From NCBI RefSeq assembly GCF_030814015.1, contig NZ_JAUSUL010000002.1, positions 1,054,001-1,118,000 on the forward strand: 64,000 nucleotides of DNA, read 5' to 3'. How positions within the stretch are numbered: the stretch's first letter is position 1; every line of letters begins with the position of its first letter. This DNA is from Amorphus orientalis. GTDB taxonomy: Bacteria > Pseudomonadota > Alphaproteobacteria > Rhizobiales > Amorphaceae. Of this stretch, positions 1 through 9,530 are shown one piece after another. Below the pieces are notes generated by a model that saw only the letters and a list, made by a program, of their open reading frames with translations, ran no database searches and was not told the DNA's origin. Both the position numbers and the translations under genes were made by a program.

Positions 1-242
1 TCCGGCTCGTCGACCTCGACATAGCGCTGGAGCGAATGGATCAGCTCTTCCTTCAGATCGCCCGGGCTCACCGTCTGATCGGCGATCTCACGGAGCGCAA
101 CGACCGGGTTCTTGTCGTTGTCGCGCTCGACGGAGATCTCCGAGCCGCTCGAAATCATCCGGGCGCGGTGGCTCGCAAGGAGAACCAGTTCGAACCGGTT
201 GTCGACCTTGTCGATACAATCTTCAACAGTTACGCGCGCCAT
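1..242 (-). CDS. rpoZ: RNA polymerase omega subunit, 3' end outside the window
   Basis: Omega promotes folding and assembly of beta-prime into the RNA polymerase core. The first 80 codons are visible on the minus strand and begin [20 protein letters not shown], the highly conserved alphaproteobacterial omega N-terminus. They continue through the ARMISSGSE and [14 protein letters not shown] segments that form the conserved core contacting beta-prime. The gene runs off the left edge, so the C-terminal tail and stop are not seen. It is divergent from the NYN-domain gene across a 371-bp spacer that should carry its promoter. In rhizobia rpoZ usually precedes a (p)ppGpp synthetase gene, which would lie outside this window. 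Identification is by sequence recognition and is very secure. Confidence 0.95.
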   Translation of the reverse strand, partial: MARVTVEDCIDKVDNRFELVLLASHRARMISSGSEISVERDNDKNPVVALREIADQTVSPGDLKEELIHSLQRYVEVDEP

Positions 243-613
243 CGCCGCAGAACTCCTGTGCCGTTCGGGGAACCGGAGCAGATATCAGGTCGCACGGCCC
301 GATTGCAAGGGATTGCGTCGAGATCCGCCGCACTACCCCGGCGGCACGACATCCGGCACCCCGCACATGCCCTGCCCTTGTGAATAATCATTACAACTTT
401 TCAATCTTTGTTGCTTCGCCTTGAAAGCAACCCGGGAGTGAAATATGTCCGATTCATAAGTGGCTCGATTCGTAGCCACCTGATCAACGTCCGTCGTTTT
501 CGGTCGAAATCGCACTGGTTTCAAGATGGAAACCACACCTGCAAACGACAGGCACATACACCTCAGTGACGAGTATTTGATCGGTATTCGCGTATTTAGA
601 GAAAGTCTATCCG
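243..613. other. Intergenic region between rpoZ and the NYN gene
   Basis: This 371-bp divergent spacer is more A+T rich than its surroundings, especially at 381-470, and should hold the promoters of both flanking genes. It contains one inverted repeat at 460-479, GTGGCT-CGATTCGT-AGCCAC, which could be an operator or a small hairpin. I could not fit a convincing -35/-10 pair for either direction and see no coding potential, RNA gene or mobile-element remnant. Confidence 0.5.
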
Positions 614-1213
614 ATGTTTGATGATCGCGAGCGCATTGCCCTTTTTATTGATGGCGCCAATCTCTACTCCACGGCGAAATCGCTCGGTTTCGATATCGAC
701 TACCGCCGGCTTCTGAAAGAATTCAGCTCCAAGGGATTTCTCCTGAGAGCCTATTACTACACCGCGATGATCGAGGATCAGGAGTACTCGACGCTGCGGC
801 CGCTCGTCGACTGGCTCGATTACAACGGCTATAATGTCGTTACCAAGCCGTTGAAAGAATTCTACGATCAGAACGGGCGCCGCAAGGTCAAGGGCAACAT
901 GGACATCGAGCTCGTGGTCGATGCCATGGAAATGGCCGAACACGTCGATCACGTCGTGTTGTTCTCCGGCGACGGCGACTTCCGGCGCCTGGTCGAGGCG
1001 GTCCAGCGCCGCGGCCGGAAGGTCTCCGTGGTCTCCACGCTGCAGACCCAGCCGCCGATGATCGCCGACGATCTGCGCCGGCAGGCGGACCACTTCATCG
1101 ATCTGGTCAATCTGCAGTCGAAAATCGGACGCGATCCGGCCGAACGCGCCGCGCGCGCCCAGGAGCGCGCCGACCGCGAAGCCCGCGAGACCGCAGACCA
1201 GGACGACTACTGA
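614..1213 (+). CDS. NYN domain protein (LabA/DUF88 family)
   Basis: This 199-residue protein has a PIN-like NYN nuclease fold. The hallmark acidic positions are present: FIDGANLY near residue 10-17, the DIELVVDAM segment near 95-103, and LFSGDGDFRRLV near 112-123, where the aspartates would bind a divalent metal for RNA cleavage. The C-terminal 25 residues are a charged Ala/Arg/Glu tail. Family members are putative ribonucleases, but substrates are mostly unknown, so a specific role is not assigned. An ATG with AGAGAAAG upstream supports the start. The gene ends 6 bp before the uracil-DNA glycosylase gene and is probably co-transcribed with it. Confidence 0.85.
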   Translation: MFDDRERIALFIDGANLYSTAKSLGFDIDYRRLLKEFSSKGFLLRAYYYTAMIEDQEYSTLRPLVDWLDYNGYNVVTKPLKEFYDQNGRRKVKGNMDIELVVDAMEMAEHVDHVVLFSGDGDFRRLVEAVQRRGRKVSVVSTLQTQPPMIADDLRRQADHFIDLVNLQSKIGRDPAERAARAQERADREARETADQDDY

Positions 1214-1219
1214 CCGTCC

Positions 1220-1897
1220 ATGGCTGCGGCACCCGCGCCCATCGTTCCCGCCTCCCGGACGGATCCCGACCGGGACTGCCCCCACTGTCCGCGGCTGGTC
1301 GCCTTCCGCGCAGAGAACCGCGCCGTAAATCCCGACTGGTTCAACGCCCCGGTGCCGAGCTTCGGAGACCCCGACGCCCGGCTCCTGATCGTCGGGCTCG
1401 CACCCGGCCTGCGTGGCGCCAATCGGACCGGCCGCCCCTTCACCGGCGACTTCGCCGGCGACCTTCTCTACGGCACGCTGGCCAAATTCGGCTTCTCGAG
1501 CGGAACCTACCGGGCCGATCCGGACGACGGCCTGACCCTGTCGGGCGCCGCCATCACCAACGCGGTGCGCTGCGTCCCGCCCCAGAACAAGCCGCTGCCG
1601 GCGGAAATCCGCACCTGCCTGCCCTTCCTCGCCGCGACCGTCGCCCAGCGTCCGTCGGTCGGTGCGATCCTGGCGCTGGGCAAGATCGCCCATGACGCGA
1701 TCGTCGCCACGTTCGGCGAGCGCCCGTCCCGGCACAAGTTCGCCCACGGCGCGGTCCACCGCCTGCCCGGTGCGCCGGCGATCTACGACAGCTACCACTG
1801 CTCGCGCTACAACACGAACACCGGCCGCCTCACGCCTGAGATGTTCGAGGCGGTGTTCGCGCGGATTGCGGACGATCTCGAAGCGACAGCTTCCTGA
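1220..1897 (+). CDS. Uracil-DNA glycosylase, family 5 (UdgB-like)
   Basis: This 225-residue protein should remove uracil, and probably other deaminated bases, from DNA to start base excision repair in the cytoplasm. Motif 1 is GLAPGLRGANRTGRPFTGD near residue 59-77, typical of family 5, which lacks the polar catalytic Asp/Asn of family 1. The second motif is HCSRYNTNTGRLT near 195-207. An N-terminal CPHCPRL segment and the later Cys residues CVP and CLP match the four-cysteine Fe-S ligand pattern of families 4 and 5. The start codon lies 6 bp after the NYN gene stop. Family 5 rather than 4 is chosen from the GANRTGR motif. Confidence 0.85.
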   Translation: MAAAPAPIVPASRTDPDRDCPHCPRLVAFRAENRAVNPDWFNAPVPSFGDPDARLLIVGLAPGLRGANRTGRPFTGDFAGDLLYGTLAKFGFSSGTYRADPDDGLTLSGAAITNAVRCVPPQNKPLPAEIRTCLPFLAATVAQRPSVGAILALGKIAHDAIVATFGERPSRHKFAHGAVHRLPGAPAIYDSYHCSRYNTNTGRLTPEMFEAVFARIADDLEATAS

Positions 1898-1931
1898 AAG
1901 CCGCACGTGCCATTATCGATCGCCAGAGCCG

Positions 1932-2028
1932 GTCAGCCTTTGATGGAATCGCGGAACGGCTCTAACCCTTTTTGTCGAGCCATTTCCGGACGGCCAATCG
2001 GTTTCCACCTGGGCTGGAAATGCTCTAG
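1932..2028. repeat. Rhizobiales-type intergenic palindromic repeat
   Basis: The core is an inverted pair, GAGCcATTTCC at 1977-1987 and GGAAATGCTC at 2016-2025, enclosing a GGTTTCCAC segment. On its left is a second conserved-looking block, read on the minus strand as TTAGAGCCGTTCCGCGATTC. From memory, many Hyphomicrobiales genomes carry numerous intergenic copies with this two-part layout (GAGCATTTCC, ACCGGTT-like centre, TTAGAGC block). Only one copy is visible here, so the repeat status rests on that recollection. It lies between the glycosylase gene and mprF. Confidence 0.55.
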
Positions 2029-2109
2029 ACGAAATTGAATTTTCGGTCCCGGCCGGGTCCCTCCGGACCGTCGGGATGCGGGCCTGCGAGCGACCGGACG
2101 GGGACTGGA

Positions 2110-4704
2110 ATGGACACGGCTGGCGTGGCGGACGATACCGAAATTGCGCGGATCGGTCGCTCACGGTGGCGCTGGCGCCGCTTCGTCGGACCGGTCCTGT
2201 CGGTCGCGCTGCTGGTCCTGGTGGCGGTGGCCATCGAGGACCTGGCCCGAGACGTCCGTTACGATGACGTCGCCAAGGCCCTGGCCGAGACCCCGAGCGT
2301 GCGGGTCCTGATCGCGGTCCTTCTGACGTTCGTCAGCTTCGGGGCGCTGACGCTCTACGACGTGTCCGGCCTCGAATATGCCGGACAGAAGATCCGATAC
2401 CGGCTCGTCGCACCGGCCTCGTTCTGCGCCTATGCGATCGGCAACACGGCCGGCTTCGGTCCGCTGTCCGGCGGCGCCGTCCGCTACCGTCTGTACACGC
2501 CGCTCGGCCTGAAGCCCGACCAGATCGCCCGCCTCATCGGGTTCATCACCGTCGGCTTCGGCCTCGGGCTCTGCATGACGGCCTCGATCGGCCTGCTCGT
2601 CGCCGGCGATGCGGTTGCCGACGTGGTCCGCACCAGCCCCGCCCTGCTGCAGGCCGCGGGAGCGGGCCTTGCCGCGCTCGCGCTCCTGCCGGTCGTCTGG
2701 ACGCTGCTGGGCAACCGGACGATCCGGCTGGCCCGCCTCCGGCTCCCGCTGCCCTCCGCCGGGCTTCTGGCGCGCCAGCTTTTGATCACCGCCATCGACG
2801 TCACGGCGTGCGCAGGGGTGCTCTGGGTGCTGCTGCCGCAAGGCTCGATCGGCTTTCCGGCATTCGTCGCCATCTTCGCGGTCGCGATCGGCGTCGCCGT
2901 GCTCAGCCACGTGCCCGCCGGGCTCGGCGTGTTCGATGCGATCATCGTCGCGGCACTGGCCGGCGTCGTGCCGGTTGATCAGGTGCTCGGCGCGATCGTC
3001 ATTTATCGCCTGGTCTACTATGCCCTTCCGCTTGCCGTCGCCGCCCTCATCATCGTGACGCTCGAAGTGCGGCGCGCGCTGGCCGGCTCGGCCGCGACGC
3101 GGCTCGCCGCAGTGGCGCGGGCGCTGGCCCCGCCGGTGCTGACCACGCTCAGCCTGGTGACCGGGGCGATGCTGGTCCTGTCCGGCCTGACGCCGGCGCC
3201 GCCTCGACGCCTGGAGGCCCTGGCCGCCTACGTGCCGCTGCCCATCGTCGAAAGCGCCCATTTCCTGTCGAGCATTCTCGGAACCGTCTTTGTGGTGACG
3301 GCCCGCTTTCTCCTGTTCCGGCTGGACGGCGCCTGGTGGGTCACGGCGATTGCGGCGGCGCTGGCGCTGGCGCTGGCGCCCCTGAAGGCGCTCGCGGTCG
3401 GCGAGACCATGGTGCTGGCGCTGCTGCTGGTGTCGCTGCTTCTGTCGCGCTCCGAGTTCGACCGGCCGTCGTCCCTGCTGCACGAAACGCTCAGCCGGCG
3501 CTGGATCGTGGCGATCGCGACGGTGGCCATCGCAACGACCGCCGTCATGTTCTTCGCCTACAAGGAGGTCGCCTACTCGAGCGAGCTGTGGTGGCAGTTC
3601 GCATTCTCCGACAACGCTCCGCGCAGCCTCCGGGCGCTCCTCGGAATCCTGCTCGCGAGCTCGCTGTTCGCGATCTGGTGGCTGTTGATGCCAGCGCCCG
3701 GCGTCCCGTCGTCTCCCAGTCCCGAAGACATGGATCGGGCCCTGACGATTGCGGTGAAGCAGGACCGGCCCGAGGCCAACCTGGTGCGGACCGGCGACAA
3801 GAGCATCCTGTTCTCCGACGACGGCGAAGCCTTCATCATGTTCGCCCGGCAGGGGCGCTCATGGGTCGCCCTGTTCGATCCGATCGGCGCGACGGCCTCG
3901 TGGCCGGGGCTGGTGTGGAAGTTCAACGAACTGGCCCGCCGGCACGGCGGCCGGGCGGTGTTCTACGAGGTCGGACCGGACCACCTCGCGCTCTATGCGG
4001 ACGCGGGGCTCGCCGCCTTCCGGCTCGGCGAGAGCGCGCGCGTCGGGCTCGAGGCGTTCGACCTGCAGGGCTCGCGCCGTGCCGAACTGCGCACCGCGCT
4101 GCGCAAGGGCGACAAGCTCGGTCTCAGCTTCGAGCTGGTGCCGCCGGAGCGGGTGGGCGAGATCATCGACGAGCTGGCACAGGTCTCGGATGCCTGGCTG
4201 ACCCACAACAAGGTCCGAGAAAAAGGCTTCTCGCTCGGATCCTTCCAGCGCGACTACGTCGCGACCCAGCCGATCGCCACGCTCAGGCAGGACGGCAAGG
4301 TGATCGCCTTCGCCAGCCTGATGACGACCGACAGCCGCCACGAGGTCGCGCTCGACCTGATGCGCGTGGCGCCGGGCGCACCGAACGGGACCATGGATTT
4401 CCTGTTCCTGAAGCTGATCCTGCTTCTGAAGGACGAGGGCTATGCCTGGTTCCGGCTGGGCATGGCGCCGCTTGCCGGCTTCCGGTCGGGCAGCGCGACG
4501 CTCTGGAACCGGGTCGGACGTGCGGTGTTCGAGCACGGCGAGCGCTACTACCACTTCCGTGGCCTGCACAAATTCAAGAACAAGTTCAGCCCCGAATGGC
4601 AGCCGCGCTACATGGCCGTCGCCGGTGGCCTCAATCCGCTGGTCGCGCTGGCGGACGTCGCCGTTCTGATCAGCGGCGGGCTGCGCGGCGTGGTTTCTAA
4701 ATGA
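2110..4704 (+). CDS. mprF: Bifunctional lysyl-phosphatidylglycerol synthase/flippase MprF
   Basis: MprF transfers lysine (or alanine) from aminoacyl-tRNA to phosphatidylglycerol and flips the product, lowering membrane negative charge and giving resistance to cationic peptides. The 864-residue protein has an N-terminal half of many hydrophobic segments, including the flippase signature region NTAGFGPLSGGAVRYRLY and SHVPAGLGVFDAIIVAAL. A C-terminal soluble DUF2156/GNAT-like synthase domain starts near residue 540, with VFYEVGPDHLALYADAGL and the terminal YYHFRGLHKFKNKFSPEW signature. The ATG at 2110 is preferred over an upstream in-frame TTG at 2035, which overlaps the intergenic repeat. It is monocistronic by position. 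Confidence 0.93.
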   Translation: MDTAGVADDTEIARIGRSRWRWRRFVGPVLSVALLVLVAVAIEDLARDVRYDDVAKALAETPSVRVLIAVLLTFVSFGALTLYDVSGLEYAGQKIRYRLVAPASFCAYAIGNTAGFGPLSGGAVRYRLYTPLGLKPDQIARLIGFITVGFGLGLCMTASIGLLVAGDAVADVVRTSPALLQAAGAGLAALALLPVVWTLLGNRTIRLARLRLPLPSAGLLARQLLITAIDVTACAGVLWVLLPQGSIGFPAFVAIFAVAIGVAVLSHVPAGLGVFDAIIVAALAGVVPVDQVLGAIVIYRLVYYALPLAVAALIIVTLEVRRALAGSAATRLAAVARALAPPVLTTLSLVTGAMLVLSGLTPAPPRRLEALAAYVPLPIVESAHFLSSILGTVFVVTARFLLFRLDGAWWVTAIAAALALALAPLKALAVGETMVLALLLVSLLLSRSEFDRPSSLLHETLSRRWIVAIATVAIATTAVMFFAYKEVAYSSELWWQFAFSDNAPRSLRALLGILLASSLFAIWWLLMPAPGVPSSPSPEDMDRALTIAVKQDRPEANLVRTGDKSILFSDDGEAFIMFARQGRSWVALFDPIGATASWPGLVWKFNELARRHGGRAVFYEVGPDHLALYADAGLAAFRLGESARVGLEAFDLQGSRRAELRTALRKGDKLGLSFELVPPERVGEIIDELAQVSDAWLTHNKVREKGFSLGSFQRDYVATQPIATLRQDGKVIAFASLMTTDSRHEVALDLMRVAPGAPNGTMDFLFLKLILLLKDEGYAWFRLGMAPLAGFRSGSATLWNRVGRAVFEHGERYYHFRGLHKFKNKFSPEWQPRYMAVAGGLNPLVALADVAVLISGGLRGVVSK

Positions 4705-4846
4705 GGCGTCCCGTCGTGCTCTCTGCGCGCACCGTCGCGGGACGTGGCGGTTGACCCGCGCAGGCCACCAATCCGGCCGCAATCGCGGCGCACTTGCCGC
4801 CGAAAGCGGAGGATCTGCCTCTGATCTCCGAACCGCTCGGAGGGCC

Positions 4847-6325
<1,479 letters not shown>

Positions 6326-6329
<4 letters not shown>

Positions 6330-7270
6330 TTGCTTCCCCTCCACACCAGGGCGACGAGGCTCGGAACGATGCCCTTCCTTAGGAAGATCATGAACGCCAT
6401 CAGCACGAAGCCGAGCGCCAGGTGTTCGTATTCCTGGAAGGCCGAGAGCGCCTGCGGCAGCGCGATCAGGATTGCAGCGCCCACGACCGAGCCGAAGATC
6501 GAGCCGAGCCCGCCCAGCACCACCATCACCACGAACTCGATGGAGTGCAGGAAGCCGGCCACGTCCGGCGTGATGAAGCCGTTGAAGAGCGCGAGCATCC
6601 CGCCGGCGAGCGCCGTGTAGACCGCGGACACGACGAAGGCGACCACCTTGTAGCGGGCCACGTCGACGCCGACCACGCGGGCGGCGACCTCCGAATCGTG
6701 CAGCGCGCGCAGCGCCCGGCCCGTGGGCGAGCGCACCAGGTTGCCGGCGAGCCAGGCGCCCAGCACAAGGACGGCGCCGGAGATCCAGTACCAGTGGTCG
6801 ACGCCACGGATGCGCAGGCCGAACAGTTCGGGCCGGGCGACGGTCATGCCATCAGGCCCGCCGGTGAGCCCGCTCTCGTTGGTCAGGACCATCGACACCA
6901 GGATGCCGAAGCCGAGAGTCGCGACCGCGAGATAGTGGCCCTTGAGCTTCAGGATCGGCCGGCCGACCAGGAACGCGATCGCGGCGGACAGGACCAGCCC
7001 GAGCACGAGCGCCAGCAGCGGCGAGATCGACAGCACGTTGGGCGCGACGGCGGTCGTGTAGGCGCCGATGCCGAAGAAGCCGGCGTGGCCCAGGCTCACC
7101 TGCCCGGCAAAGCCCATCAGCAGGTTCAGGCCGATGGCGGCGAGCGCGGAGATCCACACCAGCGTCGCGACCCGGAGATAGAAGTTGGAGCCGAGACCGA
7201 ACCCACAGGCGAGCACGATCGCCGCGATCAGGAGCGGCACGAACAGGGGATGAGCGGCGAGACGCGACAT
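6326..7270 (-). CDS. livM: Liv-type ABC transporter permease LivM
   Basis: This inner-membrane permease of 314 residues has about eight to nine hydrophobic segments. It carries the family landmarks GLNLLMGFAGQVSLGHAGFFGIGAYT near residue 43-68 and YYLAVATLGFG-like KGHYLAVATLGFGILV near 110-125. The cytoplasmic EAA-like loop is LRALHDSEVAARVVGVDVARYK. It starts 3 bp after livH and overlaps livG by 4 bp, which indicates translational coupling. Confidence 0.92.
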
Positions 7271-7273
7271 GCT

Positions 7274-8146
7274 TCAGACCCGCTCCACGCTTTTCCGGCC
7301 GAACAGCCCTGTGGGCATGAAGAACAGAACGCCCAGGATCACGATGAAGGCGATGGCGTCCTTGTACTCCGACGAGATGTAGCCGGCGCCGAAGGCCTCC
7401 AGCAGGCCGATGATGAGGCCGCCGACGATGGCGCCGATCGGGCTGCCCATGCCGCCGAACATCGCCGCCGCGAAACCCTTGAGGGCGAGCAGCGTGCCGA
7501 CGTCATAGCGCGTCAGCGTGATCGGCGTGACCAGTATGCCGGCAATGGCGCCGATCGCCGCCGACAGCGCGAACGACAGGCCGACCACGTAGCTGGTGTT
7601 GATGCCGACGAGACGCGCCGCAAGCCGGTTCGCAGCCGTGGCCAGGATCGCCTTGCCGAGGATGGTCCGGCTCATGAACGCCCACAGCAGGATGACGATC
7701 ACGAAGCCGCCGGCCAGCACCCACAGGCTCTGGGGCAGGATCGCCGCGCCGCCGAACAGGATCGGCGTGTCGCCGGTGAACGGGGGCAGCGTGTGGAACT
7801 GCTTGTCGAAGATGAAGCTCGCCGCGCTGCGCAGGAAGATCGACGCGCCGATGGTGATGATGATCAGCGTCACCGCGTCCGCCCCGCGCGCCGGCTCGAT
7901 CGCCAGGCGGTGAAGCAGCAGCCCAACGATCATCGCCACGACGATGGCCGACAGCGCCGCGACCGGAAGCGGCACACCCACCGCGGCGATGAACACCGTC
8001 GCCATGCCGCCGATCATCACGAACTCGCCCTGGGCGAAGTTCACCACGTCGGAGGCGTTGTAGATCAGCGTGAAGCCGAGGGCGACGAGCGCATAGACCG
8101 CGCCGACCGTCAGCCCCGAAAACGCAAACTGCAGAAATTCAGCCAT
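7274..8146 (-). CDS. livH: Liv-type ABC transporter permease LivH
   Basis: This second permease of the importer has 290 residues and multiple membrane segments. It begins with the LivH signature FAFSGLTVGAVYALVALGF-like segment, followed by IYNASDVVNFAQGEFVMIGG. The conserved ATAANRLAARLVGINT cytoplasmic loop is near residue 160-175. It is separated from livK by 166 bp that contain a strong hairpin, then runs into livM with a 3-bp gap. With LivM it forms the translocation pore. Confidence 0.93.
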   Translation of the reverse strand: MAEFLQFAFSGLTVGAVYALVALGFTLIYNASDVVNFAQGEFVMIGGMATVFIAAVGVPLPVAALSAIVVAMIVGLLLHRLAIEPARGADAVTLIIITIGASIFLRSAASFIFDKQFHTLPPFTGDTPILFGGAAILPQSLWVLAGGFVIVILLWAFMSRTILGKAILATAANRLAARLVGINTSYVVGLSFALSAAIGAIAGILVTPITLTRYDVGTLLALKGFAAAMFGGMGSPIGAIVGGLIIGLLEAFGAGYISSEYKDAIAFIVILGVLFFMPTGLFGRKSVERV

Positions 8147-8271
8147 CGGTTCCGCCCGAGTGACGCGCCGCGCCGGGACCCAAGGGTGCCCGGCGGTCGC
8201 TGACCGCCCCGTAGTCCGGCCGGCCCGAAGGGAGCGGCGGCCGTTTCAGAAAGGGTGCAAAGCAAGAAGGC

Positions 8272-8300
8272 GTGCCGGCCGGATCTCTCCCGGCCGGCAC
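8272..8300 (-). terminator. Intra-operon hairpin between livK and livH
   Basis: Perfect 11-bp arms GTGCCGGCCGG and CCGGCCGGCAC enclose a 7-nt loop just after the livK stop. On the minus strand the stem is followed by a pyrimidine-rich, imperfect T stretch (CCTTCTTGCTTT). This is the expected shape of a partial terminator or 3' stabiliser that lets the binding protein be made in excess over the membrane subunits. Confidence 0.65.
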
Positions 8301-8312
8301 GATCGCGCGAGA

Positions 8313-9476
8313 TCAGTTCTCGCCGATGATGACCCAGTCGCCGTCCTGGATCTCCAGCATCTCGAACGCGGAGACGTCGAGGCCGAGATGGTCGTCGGCG
8401 CTCATGTTCACCTCGCCGGCGGTGCCGATGAAGCCAGAGGTCTGCTCGAGGGCGTCGCGGATGGCGGCCGGATCGTCGGAGCCGGCCTTCTCGATAGCCG
8501 CGACCAGCATCATCAGCGCGTCGTAGGCGTGACCGCCGAAGGTGGACACCGGCTCGCCGGTCGCCTCCTCGTAGGTGGTCTTGTAGTTCACCACGACTTC
8601 CTTCTGCGGGTCGTCGTCCGGCAGCTTGTCGGCGACCAGAAGGGCCGCGGCCGGAAGCCGGACGCCGTTGGCCGCGTCACCGGCGAGCTCGATGAAGCTC
8701 TTCGAGGCCACGCCGTGGCTCTGATAGAGCGGCACGTCGATCCCGAGCTGGCGATAGTTGCGGGTCACGATCGCGGGACCCTGGCCAAAGCCGGGGTTGA
8801 TCACCGCCTGCACGCCGTCGGTGTTCTTGATCTTGGTGAGCTGCGGCGTCATGTCGGCGTCGGACGGGCCGTAGGTCTCGTCGGCGACGACCTCGATATC
8901 GTAGGTGCCGACCACGTCCAGGCACTGCTCCCGCATCGACTTGCCGAAGCCGCCGGTGCCGGAAATCATGCCGATCTTGGTGTAGCCGTTGGCCTTCATG
9001 TCCTGGAAGATCTTCTCGCAGGCCATGCGGTCGGTGTGCGGCGTCTTGAAGACGTACTCCTTGACCGGATCGATGATCACGACCGCGCCGGCCAGCGAGA
9101 TCATCGGCACTTCATAGTCCTGGGCGAGCGGCACCATCGCCATGGTCGCGCCGGTCGTGGAATCGCCGATGATCGCGGACACCTCGTCGTCCTCGATCAG
9201 ACGCGTCGCAAAGGTGCGCGCCTTGTTGGGATCGCCGCCGGAATCGTAGACGATCAGTTCGATCTGTCGACCGTCGACACCGCCGGCCTCGTTGATCTGA
9301 TCCACGTACATCTGAAGCGTCTTCTCCTCGGGATCCCCGAGGAACGACGCCGGTCCGGTGACGGCGAGAACGGAGCCGATCTTGATCGGGTCCGCGGCAG
9401 CGGCAGCGGTCAGGCCGAGCGCGAGCGCGCTGGCGGACACCGCGGCCAGTCGCGTAAGTCGACGAAGCCTAGTCAT
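8313..9476 (-). CDS. livK: Periplasmic substrate-binding protein of the Liv-type transporter
   Basis: This 387-residue protein is the extracytoplasmic receptor of the importer. A Sec signal peptide (MTRLRRLTRLAAVSASALALGLTAAAAA, about 28 residues) precedes a type I periplasmic-binding fold. The fold starts DPIKIGSVLAVTGPASFLGDPEEKTLQMYVDQIN and contains the FATRLIEDDEVSAIIGDSTTGATMAMVPLAQ segment. GGAGGAAG precedes the ATG. It follows paaN by 54 bp on the same strand, so the receptor is probably expressed with phenylacetate genes. The name livK is by family; the ligand is more likely an aromatic acid than leucine. Confidence 0.88.
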   Translation of the reverse strand: MTRLRRLTRLAAVSASALALGLTAAAAADPIKIGSVLAVTGPASFLGDPEEKTLQMYVDQINEAGGVDGRQIELIVYDSGGDPNKARTFATRLIEDDEVSAIIGDSTTGATMAMVPLAQDYEVPMISLAGAVVIIDPVKEYVFKTPHTDRMACEKIFQDMKANGYTKIGMISGTGGFGKSMREQCLDVVGTYDIEVVADETYGPSDADMTPQLTKIKNTDGVQAVINPGFGQGPAIVTRNYRQLGIDVPLYQSHGVASKSFIELAGDAANGVRLPAAALLVADKLPDDDPQKEVVVNYKTTYEEATGEPVSTFGGHAYDALMMLVAAIEKAGSDDPAAIRDALEQTSGFIGTAGEVNMSADDHLGLDVSAFEMLEIQDGDWVIIGEN

Positions 9477-9530
9477 GTCTTTCTTCCTCCCAGTATTTTC
9501 GAGCGATTTCGATCGCTGCTCCTTCGAAGC

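Noticed and set aside
596-1906. Minus-strand open frame of 436 codons opposite the NYN and glycosylase genes
   Set aside because: Both plus-strand genes have clear family motifs; the antisense product has none.
2161-3483. Minus-strand open frame of 440 codons
   Set aside because: It is antisense to mprF and its product is a low-complexity Gln/Arg/Gly string, typical of high-GC shadow frames.
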